Shown here: positions 29,346 to 39,616 of the stretch, piece after piece
How positions within the stretch are numbered: position 1 is the first letter of the stretch
How the letters are laid out: each line of letters starts with the position of its first letter
Source of the DNA: an uncultured Clostridium sp.
GTDB lineage: Bacteria; Bacillota; Clostridia; TANB77; CAG-508
Assembly: GCA_948467875.1 (NCBI GenBank)
Contig: CAOKFZ010000009.1
Location: forward strand, 1-64,000
DNA: 64,000 nt
Direction: 5' to 3'
Program-made: the position numbers and the translations under genes
Notes under the pieces: generated by a model
Told to the model about the DNA's origin: nothing
The model's database searches: none
What the model saw: only the letters and a program-made list of their open reading frames with translations

Positions 29346-30330
29346 TTATTCTTCTTTTAATTCACGTGTCATTAAAATCTCAACCGCTTTTTTAGGCTCC
29401 AATCCATTATACAATACATCATAAACCGTTTCTACAATTGGCATTTCCACTTGATATTGTTTCGCCAAATGATACGCAGAATCAATATTATCAATACTTT
29501 CAATCGTCATGCCAATCTGCTTTTTTGCCTCTTCGATTGAATAGCCTTTGGCTAACAATTCGCCAGCCCTTCGATTTCGACTATGCTGACTTCCACAAGT
29601 TACAATTAAATCTCCCAAACCTGTCAAGCCATAAAAAGTTTTAGAATTGCCTCCCATCGCTACACCAAGTCTCGTGATTTCTACCAAACCTCTTGTTGCA
29701 AGCATTGCAAACGTATTATCTCCAAACTCTAATCCAACTGCTGCACCTGCACAAAAGGCAATAATATTTTTCAAAGCACCACCGAAGTTCTACCCCTTTT
29801 ACATCATCTGTGTGGTACATTCTAACACGATTGCTCTTGAACACTTCCATCACTTTTTCTTTGACTTCTTTATCTTTTGAAGCAATTACCAAAGCTGTTG
29901 GCACACCAATTGCCACTTCTTCCGCATGGCTTGGTCCAGACAAAATACCATATTTAATGCCTGGCAACTCTTCCTCAATTACTTCATCTAATGTCAAATT
30001 AGTTTCTGGCTCAAACCCTTTTGAACACATCAAAACAATTTGATGTGGTTTCACAAAATCTCGATAACCCTTTATCGTATTTCTGACAAACTTAGAAGGT
30101 GTCACATGCAAAATCATTTCTGTATTTTCCAAAGCCTCGCTGTATGAATTGGTACACAAAATCCCATCTGGCAACTCGATTTCTGGCAAAAATACGCACT
30201 TTTTTTCTTCATTAATTTTGTTCTTTTCTCCCTCATCAAATGACCATACTTTGATAGTATTTCCCTGTTTTGCCAAATATATACTAAGCGCAATTCCCCA
30301 GCTTCCACTTCCAATCACTGAAATATTCAT
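29346..30330 (-). CDS. gpsA: Glycerol-3-phosphate dehydrogenase [NAD(P)+], with one CGGT recoding site
   Basis: 327 residues when recoded, the GpsA length. It makes sn-glycerol 3-phosphate for phospholipids. N-terminal NAD loop ISVIGSGSWGIALSIYLA; then CSKGFEPETNLTLDEVIEEE and LSGPSHAEEVAIGVPTA. Skipping the C at 29784 gives KGVELGGALKNIIAFCAGAA, which holds the catalytic lysine (LKN), followed by GLTGLGDLIVTC and SRNRRAGELLA. The gene is normally essential and has no other lesion. Translationally close to plsY (start two bases after its stop). Confidence 0.94.
29781..29784 (-). other. CGGT +1 recoding site in gpsA
   Basis: The preceding codon is CTT. Read as one glycine it gives KGVEL-G-GALKNII, directly before the catalytic lysine of GpsA. 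Confidence 0.92.
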
Positions 30331-30331
30331 A

Positions 30332-30974
30332 TTACACTTCTCCTTTATTTTCCTCTTTTTTCTTAAAGCTAAGTTTATTTTCGGTTCCGCTTAAAATTCG
30401 CTTCACATTTGTCCTATGATTAAATATAATGAATGCCGCCATAATTATTCCAAAAATCAAATAATTTCCATCGACTAAATAATGTTCATGAATAAAAATC
30501 GTAAGAACTGGAAATAACACAGCTGCTGAAATAGAGCCTAGAGAAACCATTCTGGTAACAGCCATCAAACTGATGGCAAAAAGAAAACAAATCAAACCAA
30601 TTTCCCAATTCAAAAGCAACAGAATTCCCAAACTTGTTGCCACGCCCTTTCCTCCTCGAAATCCAAAAAACACTGGAAAAGTATGACCGGACTACAACTG
30701 CCACTGCTGCAATTTGCACAAAAATAGCAGTCTCTGTATGAACTATTTTTTCAATTCCAAAGGCAATTAAAACTGCCACAACACCTTTTAAAATGTCTGC
30801 TACTAATGTTAAAATTGCAGCTTTTTTTCCAACGGTTCTTAAAATATTGGTGGTACCACCATTTCCACTTCCTTTATCTCGCACATCAAAACCAGCCATT
30901 TTTTTGCTAATTAATACTGAAAAATTCACGCTACCAATTAAATACGCAATAATTGCGGTTACTATATATGGCAT
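30332..30974 (-). CDS. plsY: Glycerol-3-phosphate acyltransferase PlsY, with one CGGT recoding site
   Basis: 213 residues when recoded, the PlsY size, with five membrane helices. It acylates glycerol 3-phosphate using acyl phosphate. Motif 1 is GSVNFSVLISK with DVRDKGSGNGGTTNILR. Skipping the C at 30689 gives [24 protein letters not shown], the conserved motif 2 (G-H-x-x-P and GGKGVAT). Motif 3 is FNHRTNVKRILSGTENKL. The start at 30974 has GGAGG seven bases upstream. Paired with gpsA, which supplies its substrate. Confidence 0.94.
30686..30689 (-). other. CGGT +1 recoding site in plsY
   Basis: The preceding codon is GTC. Read as one glycine it gives [14 protein letters not shown], the invariant PlsY glycine-histidine pair. 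Confidence 0.92.
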
Positions 30975-31066
30975 CAATTTTCCTCCTTTATTTTTACTTT
31001 TTTAAAGCATATCATACTCAAAAAAATTTTTCAAGTCATATTTCTTAGATTTTTATTTTCAAAGTA

Positions 31067-31136
31067 ATTAATATTTCTTACGAAATATTAATTAAGATAT
31101 CCGTCATTCGCTTTGCTCAAACGTCTATCTTATCTT
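31067..31136. repeat. Double-hairpin intergenic element, copy 1
   Basis: The AT hairpin TTAATATTTCTTACGAAATATTAA is followed by a TAAGATA...TATCTTA hairpin with core GAGCAAAGCGAATGA (minus strand). Its homologue at 45233-45305 has core GAGCAGAGCGAGTTA. The second arm contains the der stop codon. Confidence 0.7.
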
Positions 31137-32444
31137 CTCTCGTATCATCAAACGAACTGGCGTACCTTGCAATCCAAAATTATTACGAAAACAATTAATC
31201 ATATATCTTTGATAAGAAAAATGAAACAGTTCTCGGTTGTTTACAAAAATCACAAAAGTTGGTGGACGCGTTGAAACCTGCGTGCCATAAAAAATCTTGA
31301 GCCTTTTTCCTTTATCACTTGGCGGTTGCACCACAGAAATTGCTTCATTAATCACTTCATTTACCACAGAAGTCGCTACCCTCAAGGAATTTTGCTGATT
31401 GACTTCATTAATTAAGGCAAATAATTTTTGAACCCTTTGTCCCGTTTTTGCTGAAATAAAAATCATTGGAGCATACGTCGCATACGAAATTTTATTATAA
31501 ATATTTTTCTTATATTCGTTCATGGTTTTATCATTTTTCTCGATTTCGTCCCACTTATTGACCACAATAATAATGCCTTTTCCACGCTCATGTGCCTCTC
31601 CTAAAATCTTCGCATCTTGGTCAGTTACGCCTTCTATAGCATCAATTAACAAAAGACAAACATCGCTTCTGTCAATCGCCAAAAGAGTTCGCATAATGCT
31701 AAACTTTTCAATCGACTCATTGACTTTACTTTTTTTACGAATACCAGCTGTATCAATGAGTAAATATTTACCAAAATCATTTTCAAATTCAGAATCAATC
31801 GCGTCTCTTGTGGTTCCTGCCATATTACTCACAATGGAACGTTCTTCACCCAAAATTTGATTCAAAAGAGACGATTTTCCAACATTGGGCTTTCCAATAA
31901 TCGCCACTTTAATCTTGTCATCATTTTCTTCGTCCTCTGATTTAGGTGGCAATTGCTTATAAATCTCATCTAGCAAATCGCCAATTCGTATGGCATTTGC
32001 TGTTGAAATCGCATGTGGCTCACCAATTCCTAAATTATAAAATTCATAAATTTCAGCAGGCAGTTCGCCAAATTGATCCGCTTTATTGCACACCAAAATA
32101 ATCGGCTTTTTCGAACGTCTTAGCATATTGGCAATTTCCCTGTCATCTGCTGTTACACCTTGTCTCATATCCGTCATAAACAAAATGACATCTGCAATTT
32201 CAATTGCCATATTCGCTTGCTCTCTCATTTGCGACAAAATGATATCATCCTTTTCTGGTTCAATTCCGCCTGTATCAATCAATGTAAAACTTCTATCTCG
32301 CCAAGTCGTATCTGCATAAATGCGGTCACGCGTAACGCCTGGTGTGTCTTCTACAATAGAAATTCTCTCTCCAACAATATAATTAAAAAAACTTGATTTT
32401 CCAACATTTGGTCTCCCAATAATCGCTACAATTGGTTTTGCCAT
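31125..32444 (-). CDS. der: Ribosome-assembly GTPase Der (EngA)
   Basis: 439 residues, the family length. Two tandem GTPase domains: first P-loop GRPNVGKSSFF with DTGGIEPE and NKADQ, second GKPNVGKSSLLN with DTAGIRKKSKV and NKWDEIEK. The C-terminal KH-like domain ends ...GTPVRLMIREKIR. It acts in 50S ribosome maturation. der-plsY-gpsA is a common clostridial order. Its 3' end runs into the double-hairpin element. Confidence 0.95.
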   Translation of the reverse strand: MAKPIVAIIGRPNVGKSSFFNYIVGERISIVEDTPGVTRDRIYADTTWRDRSFTLIDTGGIEPEKDDIILSQMREQANMAIEIADVILFMTDMRQGVTADDREIANMLRRSKKPIILVCNKADQFGELPAEIYEFYNLGIGEPHAISTANAIRIGDLLDEIYKQLPPKSEDEENDDKIKVAIIGKPNVGKSSLLNQILGEERSIVSNMAGTTRDAIDSEFENDFGKYLLIDTAGIRKKSKVNESIEKFSIMRTLLAIDRSDVCLLLIDAIEGVTDQDAKILGEAHERGKGIIIVVNKWDEIEKNDKTMNEYKKNIYNKISYATYAPMIFISAKTGQRVQKLFALINEVNQQNSLRVATSVVNEVINEAISVVQPPSDKGKRLKIFYGTQVSTRPPTFVIFVNNRELFHFSYQRYMINCFRNNFGLQGTPVRLMIREKIR

Positions 32445-32461
32445 TTTTCTCCTCCTATTTA

Positions 32462-34132
32462 TTAATGCTTTTTATAAATATAAATCAAGAATACGATTAA
32501 AGTAACAAACGATATTACTTGTGTTCCATTCATTATTCTAGTTCCTGTATATTTTACTTCTAAAGTTCCTACTTCATTTTCGTCAATCATACTTCCCACA
32601 AAACCATTTTCTGTTTCAAAAACAGACAGTGGCACTCCATCCAATTTGACAGCATAACCTGGATAATAAAAATATGGTAATTCCAAAATCGCTTTTTCAT
32701 CTGAAGTCTCTATTTGAACTGACATCTTACTTCCATTTTTATGTTCCTTTTGCAACTTACATTCGCCTTCTAAAACACTAATTCCCTGCTGCCTTGTAGC
32801 CACATAAAATAAATTATCATATGCCTTGCTTGGCAAATATTCCATTCTTCCCATTCCAGGAATCCACTCATTTTCTTGCCCAGAAATAGCAGCTAGTTCA
32901 TATTCCGTTACCTCTGGAACCTCTTCTGCATACGGAATACATGAATACCTTGAAAACACATACATCATGCAAATTAAGCCAATTACAAAAACATCTCTTC
33001 TCCTAAATTTTTTAATCAGAGTACTCATATTCATGCTGGCAACAATGGCAAAGAAAAAGCTCGAAAATAGCAACATTCGCCATGGAAACTGTATGATATA
33101 ACATTGACTTGGCAATAATTTCCAAGGAAAATATTTTGTACTCATCCAAATACTAAGCATTCCTGAAATCAAAAAAAATAAATATTCTTTTTTATTTTCC
33201 TTGAGTACGCGAAATGTCACAAGCGAAAATGCTAACATCAAAATCACTGGTAAACCAATTTCGAAAACATATGGTGTATCATTTGGTGTAATAAATAAAT
33301 CCTTTGCTGAAAGGAGACTTTCTAAAAGACTTTCTTGTGTTGCCATAGCGTCCTTTTCAAACACTCGATATTCTGCTGAAAATTGGGTTTGCAAAAAAGG
33401 CGCCCAATAAAAACTCGTCAGAAGTACAATCCATAAAATATCCAACAGCAAGCCTTTTTGAACACGACTGCGTGAAAAATTCTTAGCATTGATTATGCAA
33501 TAAATCAATGCTAAAATCGCAGTCAGCACTGTCGCAATATTGTGACTCAAAAGCAAGCCTGCTACTCCCAAAACCAAATAATAATGATTTTTTTCTGTAT
33601 TAAATAAATGATACAGTCCCAAAAATACCATTGGCACAAACACAAATGCCATGCATTCGCCAAGAGCATGTCTAACATAAATGTCAGTAAAAAAATATGG
33701 AGTTGTTATGTAGATTATCCCTGCCAATAAAGCTGTATTTCGGTTGTCTGTCATACAATAAACTAATTTATAAAGGCAAGCTCCTGCTAAGAACATAATT
33801 AAAAGTAGCAATATTTTAAATCCTACATTAAATGAATGGAAAATAATCCCTAATCCTATCAAGCAATATTCTGAAAGTGGTCCATAAAACAAATCCCACG
33901 AATAGCCAAAACCATTCGCAAAATGCGAAATAACCCTTGTGTTCTCCTTGTTGGTAATGGCTTGGTAAGCGCCATAGCCTCGCAACAAATGTTGACATCC
34001 ATCATCAAAATAAATATCTGTATTTTGAAGGAAATTTGGAATGATCAAAATAACAGCCACCATAAAAATTACCACACTGTCTACTACAACTCTATTTTCT
34101 TTTAGCCTATGTAGTATTTTTTTCAAAATCAT
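32462..34132 (-). CDS. Large membrane protein of the YfhO / PTPS-related type
   Basis: 556 residues with about twelve membrane helices and a C-terminal extracytoplasmic beta domain (about 395-530), closing with a last helix. The N-terminal segment DIYFDDGCQHLLRGYGAY and LGECMAFVFVPMVFLGLYHL are typical of the PF10131-like (6-pyruvoyl-tetrahydropterin-synthase related) membrane family, which has a GT-C-like fold. A role in lipid-linked sugar transfer to surface polymers is possible but is inference only. Confidence 0.75.
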   Translation of the reverse strand: MILKKILHRLKENRVVVDSVVIFMVAVILIIPNFLQNTDIYFDDGCQHLLRGYGAYQAITNKENTRVISHFANGFGYSWDLFYGPLSEYCLIGLGIIFHSFNVGFKILLLLIMFLAGACLYKLVYCMTDNRNTALLAGIIYITTPYFFTDIYVRHALGECMAFVFVPMVFLGLYHLFNTEKNHYYLVLGVAGLLLSHNIATVLTAILALIYCIINAKNFSRSRVQKGLLLDILWIVLLTSFYWAPFLQTQFSAEYRVFEKDAMATQESLLESLLSAKDLFITPNDTPYVFEIGLPVILMLAFSLVTFRVLKENKKEYLFFLISGMLSIWMSTKYFPWKLLPSQCYIIQFPWRMLLFSSFFFAIVASMNMSTLIKKFRRRDVFVIGLICMMYVFSRYSCIPYAEEVPEVTEYELAAISGQENEWIPGMGRMEYLPSKAYDNLFYVATRQQGISVLEGECKLQKEHKNGSKMSVQIETSDEKAILELPYFYYPGYAVKLDGVPLSVFETENGFVGSMIDENEVGTLEVKYTGTRIMNGTQVISFVTLIVFLIYIYKKH

Positions 34133-34148
34133 TTTTCTCCTTTTTCAT

Positions 34149-34643
34149 TTAATAAGATAATTTTCCTTCCAAATATTCGTCGTTTTCAATCCAGTCTTGA
34201 ACATCATATACGACATACTCTTCTTTGTATTTTCTTACCACCACTCTTTTAATCCCTGCATTAATAATCAATTTTCGACACATCAAACAAGGAGCTGCTC
34301 CTTCTTCATAATCATGATTTTCTGTTCGGTAGCCAACCAAATACAATGTACTTCCAATCATATCTTGTCTCGAAGCACTAATAATCGCATTTTGCTCACT
34401 ATGCACCGAACGGCAAGCATCGTAGCCACTATGACGCTTATCTGGAAACATTTTTTTCTTCATACAATAACCCAAATCGCAGCAATTGACTCTGCCACGT
34501 GGAGCGCCAACATATCCTGTTGAAATAATTTGGTCATGATTAACAATCACACTACCATATTTTTTTCTTGTACAAGTTCCTCTGCTTGCCACTGTTTCTG
34601 CAATATCCAAATAATAATTTTCTTTATCAATTCGCTCTTGCAT
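34149..34643 (-). CDS. dCMP/cytidine deaminase family protein (ComEB-like)
   Basis: 164 residues from the ATG at 34643, which has AGGAGG eight bases upstream; a GTG three codons earlier is less likely. The zinc site is seen in SVHSEQNAI (His and catalytic Glu) and PCLMCRKLIINAG (two Cys), with GRVNCCDLGYC between as in dCMP deaminases. It would convert dCMP to dUMP for thymidylate synthesis. Confidence 0.88.
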   Translation of the reverse strand: MQERIDKENYYLDIAETVASRGTCTRKKYGSVIVNHDQIISTGYVGAPRGRVNCCDLGYCMKKKMFPDKRHSGYDACRSVHSEQNAIISASRQDMIGSTLYLVGYRTENHDYEEGAAPCLMCRKLIINAGIKRVVVRKYKEEYVVYDVQDWIENDEYLEGKLSY

Positions 34644-34655
34644 CTTCGACACCTC

Positions 34656-35165
34656 CTAATGTAATTGATCGCCACCTTGCAAATCGTACTGCCTATAATA
34701 ACTTTTTCCTTTGTATTCCACTCCTTTTTTTGAAATGACATTTCGTGTTGCAAAATTTATCACTACGACAACATCTTGATTTTTTAGTCCGATTTTTTCC
34801 AAGTCTTTTTCATTAAAATAATAATAGTTGTTTACGTCTGTGTCCAAACTAGCATTCCAAGAAGTATTGACATCAATATGATATTGGGCAGGATTTGTAA
34901 TTTTGTCTAAAAACTCTTGATAAGTCTCCTGATCGGTTGCTTGCAAGTCACTTAGTTTTTGAAAACCATAGCCACTTACATCACTTGTCTCCCCAGAAAT
35001 ATTATCCACTTTTCCCTGAATTACCCTCATTTTAGCAATATAGCTTTGCACATTTGCCATACGATACGTATCCAAAGTAACATTGATTGTTACTGTTGAG
35101 AGCAACAACAAAATTGTAATTGTTACCACCAACGATACAATTGTGATACCATTTTTATTTTTCAT
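34656..35165 (-). CDS. Type IV pilin-like (pseudopilin) protein
   Basis: 169 residues. The N-terminus MKNKNGITIVSLVVTITILLL is a class III prepilin signal: a short basic leader, Gly before the hydrophobic helix, but with Ile-Thr where the usual F-T-L-I-E lies and Val rather than Glu at +5. Followed by an extracytoplasmic domain without a clear family. No pilus assembly genes are nearby. Could be exported and processed by a prepilin peptidase encoded elsewhere. Confidence 0.7.
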   Translation of the reverse strand: MKNKNGITIVSLVVTITILLLLSTVTINVTLDTYRMANVQSYIAKMRVIQGKVDNISGETSDVSGYGFQKLSDLQATDQETYQEFLDKITNPAQYHIDVNTSWNASLDTDVNNYYYFNEKDLEKIGLKNQDVVVVINFATRNVISKKGVEYKGKSYYRQYDLQGGDQLH

Positions 35166-35182
35166 AAGTACCTCCCTACTTG

Positions 35183-35995
35183 CTATTGATTTCCATAATA
35201 ACTGCTATATAATTCTGTCAAATATGCTTGTACATCAAATGCCTTGTGAACTTCTGGTTTTCCATAATCCACACCATATGTTTCAACAGTCGCATTTGTA
35301 ATCATTGGCATTGTCGCAAATTCCTTAATCGAACCATCATCTTCTGAATCAATTTCTCCTTCTGCCTTTTCTTCACTAGAAGCAAGCTGTGCCGTTTGGT
35401 ACATATTTTCTAGCACTTCCATTCCTTCAATTACCCTGCCAAAAGCACAATACACGCCATTTAATGTAGAAGCATTGTCCATCATAATCGAAAATTGTGC
35501 CCTTCCTGAATTATAACTTTCCTCTGTCAAGCCATAAGAAGAATAATCATAACGATTTAAAGAAATCACACCTTTTTCATGCCTCAATGTATTTTGTTCA
35601 AAACCATTGACAATAAATTCGCCATTGATTTCGTACTCATAATCCGCATCTGAACCAGCTTCCACTGAACTATCAATTTGGCTAATTTTAGGCATATCTG
35701 TCTCGCCTTCTGCACCTCTTCCCATATATAAACAAATATCGTCTTTTCCATACAAAACTTTATTTTGATAATATCCTGACTGGATTAAAGCAATAAAATT
35801 AGCCACTGTATTTGGTGCATATTCTGGATATAATTCCATTTTAATCGTTCCTTGGTCTTGCAACTCAAAGGTTGCCACTGGATTTTTCTGTTGGTCAGTT
35901 TCCTTTGCAATCCCTTGATATGCAACAAATCCAATCCCTCCAAGCAACAATAAAATCACTAACACTCCTATAATCAATTTAAACTTTTCTTTCAT
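35183..35995 (-). CDS. Membrane-anchored cyclophilin-type peptidyl-prolyl isomerase
   Basis: 270 residues. One N-terminal membrane helix (about 7-25), then a cyclophilin domain (about 40-235) with IKMELYPEYAPNTVANFIALIQSGYY, AQFSIMMDNASTLNGVYCAFGRVIEGMEVLENM. The usual catalytic F-H-R stretch is divergent (LYGKDDICLYMGRG), so activity is uncertain. It should help fold exported proteins on the outer face of the membrane. Confidence 0.82.
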   Translation of the reverse strand: MKEKFKLIIGVLVILLLLGGIGFVAYQGIAKETDQQKNPVATFELQDQGTIKMELYPEYAPNTVANFIALIQSGYYQNKVLYGKDDICLYMGRGAEGETDMPKISQIDSSVEAGSDADYEYEINGEFIVNGFEQNTLRHEKGVISLNRYDYSSYGLTEESYNSGRAQFSIMMDNASTLNGVYCAFGRVIEGMEVLENMYQTAQLASSEEKAEGEIDSEDDGSIKEFATMPMITNATVETYGVDYGKPEVHKAFDVQAYLTELYSSYYGNQ

Positions 35996-36011
35996 TTTTC
36001 TACTTCCTTCC

Positions 36012-37374
36012 TCATTTTAAATTTAAATAGCATAACGCATCCACAACATTTTTCACACCTATTATATCCAATTTATAGACATCTTTCAAGCCTTTTTTGT
36101 TACTTTCTGGAATTAATATCTTTTTATAGCCCAATTTTTCGGCTTCTTTGATTCTTTTTTCAATCATATTAACCGAACGAACCTCGCCTGTCAAGCCTAC
36201 TTCGCCAATTACCGCCACATTTTCTGGAATACTTTTATTTTTAAAAGTCGAAGCAACTGCCAAAATAATGCCCAAGTCCAAAGCTGGCTCATTTACGCGC
36301 ATACCACCTACAAGATTCAAATAAACATCTTGTGAACTAAGCGCCATACCAGCTCTTTTTTCCAAAACAGCAATCAATAAAACCAAACGGTTATAATCAA
36401 TTCCACCTGCTGTTCTTCTTGGCAACCCAAAAACAGTTGGCGTCGCTAATGCTTGTAGCTCTAGCAAAATCGGTCTCGTACCTTCCAAACTTGCCACAAT
36501 AACTGAACCTGTTGTTCCTTCCTCTCGTTCTGAAATCAAAACAGACGACGGATCCACAATTTCCACCAAACCTTCATTTTGCATTTCAAACATGCCAATT
36601 TCATTGGTTGAACCAAATCGATTTTTCACGCCTCGCAAAATGCGATACGAAAAATAGCGTTCCCCTTCTAAATACAAAACCGTGTCTACCATATGCTCCA
36701 AAACTCTTGGTCCTGCGATATTTCCGTCTTTTGTAACATGTCCAATAATAATGGTGGTAATCTGTTTTTGCTTGCACATCTTCATAATACGAGCTGTAAT
36801 TTCTCTGACTTGACTCACACTTCCTGGAGCTGATGTAATTTCTTCTGAATACATAGTTTGCACAGAATCAATTATCACAAAATCTGGATTTTCCTTCTCT
36901 AAAGCATTTTCTACATGATCGATATCCGTTTCTGACAAAAACAGCAAATTTTCGTTATGAATCTTCAAACGGTCAGCACGAAGTTTAATTTGCTCCGCAG
37001 ATTCTTCGCCAGACACATACAAAATTTTGCCACCGCACTTTTACGCTGTCACAAATTTGCAAAATCAAAGTCGATTTTCCAATCCCTGGTTCGCCACCTA
37101 AAAGCGTGAGTGAACCTTTCACGAAACCGCCACCCAATACTCTATCTAATTCTTGCACACCAGTTTGGATTCGAGTAGTCGTTTTTTTCTCCACTTCATT
37201 TAGTTTGACAATTTCACTTTTTGGTTTACTTTTATCTTTTGAGCCGCTACTTCCTACAACTTTTTCTTCCACAAATGTGTTCCATTTCCCACACGCTGGG
37301 CATTTCCCTAGCCACTTTGACGACTCATATCCACATTCATTACAAAAAAACACCGTTGTTTGTTTTTTTGCCAT
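36012..37374 (-). CDS. radA: DNA repair protein RadA, with one CGGT recoding site
   Basis: 453 residues when recoded, the RadA length. The N-terminal zinc finger is CNECGYESSKWLGKCPACGKW. Walker A is GGEPGIGKSTLILQICD. Skipping the C at 37035 gives DSVKVGGKILYVSGEESAEQ, the RadA strand before the SGEES motif. Then IDSVQTMYSE (Walker B), the KNRFG motif and a Lon-like C-terminal domain. It processes recombination intermediates and aids branch migration. First gene of the block down to the WG-repeat gene. Confidence 0.94.
37032..37035 (-). other. CGGT +1 recoding site in radA
   Basis: The preceding codon is GTG. Read as one glycine it gives DSVKV-G-GKILYVSG. Confidence 0.88.
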
Positions 37375-37391
37375 TGATACTCCTTTCTAAT

Positions 37392-37420
37392 TTTATAAAA
37401 AATTCACACAATTTTCACAA
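37392..37420 (-). promoter_or_regulatory. radA promoter with GTGA repeats
   Basis: TTGTGA (37415-37420) and TATAAA (37392-37397), 17-bp spacer. The -35 lies in the 19-bp motif also present upstream of rfbD. GTGA repeats recur at about ten-base spacing on the minus strand. Confidence 0.6.
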
Positions 37421-37527
37421 AACTATCACGTAATTTTCACTATACTGTGCATCGGTTCTCATTTAGGATGATTTTTTATCAACCTCATCCCATTTAAAAA
37501 ATAAACAAAAAGTACAAGGCAATCAAA

Positions 37528-37573
37528 TCAAAAAAGCAAAGGAGCATACATTAGTATGTGACTGCTTTTTTGA
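37528..37573 (-). terminator. Terminator after the GH15 gene
   Basis: Imperfect stem AAAAAAGCA/TGCTTTTTT with an inner CATAC/GTATG pair. The U tract is part of the stem. The rest of the 232-base gap (37375-37606) holds the radA promoter and nothing else that I can see. Confidence 0.6.
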
Positions 37574-37606
37574 TGTAGATTAACGCAGTAATTTTTGGAA
37601 TATTTT

Positions 37607-39508
37607 TTAAATCAAACCTTTTTTCAGTAATTTTTCTAGTACCACAATATACATCGCATGGCTCCAAGTTAATCCCATAATCCAAGCAGGTTGCATGGTT
37701 TCATTATTAACTTGTTCCCCTAAAAAACCATGTTCTGAGCACGAATTTGTCACAAATTCAAAATTTTCCAACGCTTTTTTATCTTCCCCTATTTCCAAAT
37801 TGTAACAAGCCATCCACAAATTCGCAATCGGCCATGGATGATAGCCTCCCATGTATCCATCTTGCTCATAACGCACATAACCACCTGTGTAAGTGCGCAA
37901 TGTCATATTCATCCTCTCAATCGTATTTTCGACATTTTTCTCGCTTGGCTTAAACATTTCAAATGGCGTAATCGCTCCTAAAATGCTAATATCCATTTTT
38001 CTATCTTCTGGATTTCTAACAAATGTTTTCTTCTCTTCATCAAAAAAAGTTTTTAGACAATACTCTTTTAGCTCCAACAAGCCTTGCGCCAACTCTTTCA
38101 TTTTTTTGTTGATGGCTTCTAATTTTAAACGATTTGTTTCATACATCGGTTTCACATTTTTGTAAATTTTTATCATGGCATCAAAGCCTGCAAAAATGCT
38201 TGCCATTGAATATAACGTCACTCCTTCATATTCTTCCCACAAATCATAGCTTGGCAAAAATTTACCTTTTTCATGCAAGACATCTTCCACGTATTTTTGC
38301 AAATAAGTAATCGCATTCTCGCACATTTTCAAATTATTTTTCAAAAACATTTTATCTTTATACTTTTTGAAATGCTCATAAATACCAAAAACTACACTCG
38401 CGGTTTCATCAATTTGATACCCCCAACAAGGCGCCAATCTACCATCTGTGTAAAAACGTTGTTGCCACCTTCCTGTTTTACTTTGCGTTTTTTTACAAAA
38501 AATATTGTAAAATTTCTCCACATTTTCCTTCATGCCCAAAACATCCATCGCACGTGTCACAAAAACCGCATCTCTTGTCCAACAATACGAATATCTGCCA
38601 CATTTAGTCTTGCCTTCGTCCACTTCCATACCTGCTGAAATCCCTCCAGTTTCCGGATTTGTCAAAAGTGAAAACAACAAAATGCTTCGTTTATAAATTT
38701 TTTCAATACGACTGTCCACTTGCTTTTTTTCAAAATTGAATTTGTCATAATCTTTTACCACTTTTCTCCAATATTTTTTGGTATCCTCGTATTGTTTGAC
38801 AATATCAATTTTGCGAATGCGTGCAATTTCAGTATCCAATTCATTAAGCAAACATTTTTCTTTGTTGTCATTTACATAAATATACAAATTAAGGTTGACT
38901 TCTTCGCCTGGATGAATGACCTTCAAATCATAGGCAATCGCCGAATCTGGCGACATTCCAATATAATCTTTGCCACCAATGACACCATCCATAATATTCG
39001 CCCCAACATTATTAATTTGATAAGACATCGGCTTTTCTTTCGCAAAAATACATAGTGAATAATCATGGTTGTACTGGATTAAGCAATCATCTTTGAAAAA
39101 ACCACAAGTGTCATTGTTTATGTTTGTAAGCACTTTTGAATAGGCTAATAAATTAACACGCAAATCGCGGTTACTTTGATTGATAAAACGATAATTTTTG
39201 ACCAAAATGTTTTCTTCCATTGGCACAAAATCCGTTTGAATAATTTGCAAGTTAAAATAGGTATTTACAATTTCTGTTTGCAAAATATTCGTGTCTTTCA
39301 TATATTTTTGGCTATACAAATTATTGATATCATTATGCAAATAAACCATGGCAGAATCGTTAATTTTGACACCAACATCAAATTGCTCAATAAATTGTTT
39401 GTAATCCACTGCCCCATAAAACAGCCTTAGCAATTCCCCTGTTTTGCTAAAACTGGCTGTCAATTTCCCATTTCCCACAATTCCATCATTAAAATATTTT
39501 TGCTTCAT
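37607..39508 (-). CDS. GH15 family glycoside hydrolase (glucoamylase-like)
   Basis: 633 residues from the ATG at 39508 with AAAGGAG upstream. An N-terminal super-beta-sandwich domain (about 1-265) precedes the alpha/alpha barrel: GRYSYCWTRDAVFVTRAMDVLG, then DLWEEYEGVTLYSMASIFAGFDA with the likely catalytic acid in WEEYEG, and GFLGEQVNNETMQPAW near the second catalytic position. No signal peptide, so it is intracellular, acting on glycogen- or trehalose-type alpha-glucosides. The exact substrate is not decided. Confidence 0.85.
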   Translation of the reverse strand: MKQKYFNDGIVGNGKLTASFSKTGELLRLFYGAVDYKQFIEQFDVGVKINDSAMVYLHNDINNLYSQKYMKDTNILQTEIVNTYFNLQIIQTDFVPMEENILVKNYRFINQSNRDLRVNLLAYSKVLTNINNDTCGFFKDDCLIQYNHDYSLCIFAKEKPMSYQINNVGANIMDGVIGGKDYIGMSPDSAIAYDLKVIHPGEEVNLNLYIYVNDNKEKCLLNELDTEIARIRKIDIVKQYEDTKKYWRKVVKDYDKFNFEKKQVDSRIEKIYKRSILLFSLLTNPETGGISAGMEVDEGKTKCGRYSYCWTRDAVFVTRAMDVLGMKENVEKFYNIFCKKTQSKTGRWQQRFYTDGRLAPCWGYQIDETASVVFGIYEHFKKYKDKMFLKNNLKMCENAITYLQKYVEDVLHEKGKFLPSYDLWEEYEGVTLYSMASIFAGFDAMIKIYKNVKPMYETNRLKLEAINKKMKELAQGLLELKEYCLKTFFDEEKKTFVRNPEDRKMDISILGAITPFEMFKPSEKNVENTIERMNMTLRTYTGGYVRYEQDGYMGGYHPWPIANLWMACYNLEIGEDKKALENFEFVTNSCSEHGFLGEQVNNETMQPAWIMGLTWSHAMYIVVLEKLLKKGLI

Positions 39509-39561
39509 TACTTTTCTCCTTTGTTCTTGTGTCGCCCCAAAGCACACTTTTCATTTTGTAC

Positions 39562-39590
39562 ATTATATAATAGATACCAAAAAATAACAA
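39562..39590 (-). promoter_or_regulatory. GH15 promoter overlapping the glmU terminator
   Basis: TTGTTA (39585-39590) and TATAAT (39562-39567), 17-bp spacer. The -35 box lies in the right arm of the upstream terminator hairpin. Confidence 0.65.
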
Positions 39591-39610
39591 GATAATTCTT
39601 GTTATTTTTT
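39579..39610 (-). terminator. glmU terminator
   Basis: Stem AAAATAACAAG with CTTGTTATTTT, six-base loop, closing in a TTTTTT run, directly after the glmU stop. Confidence 0.8.
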
Positions 39611-39616
39611 GATTTT

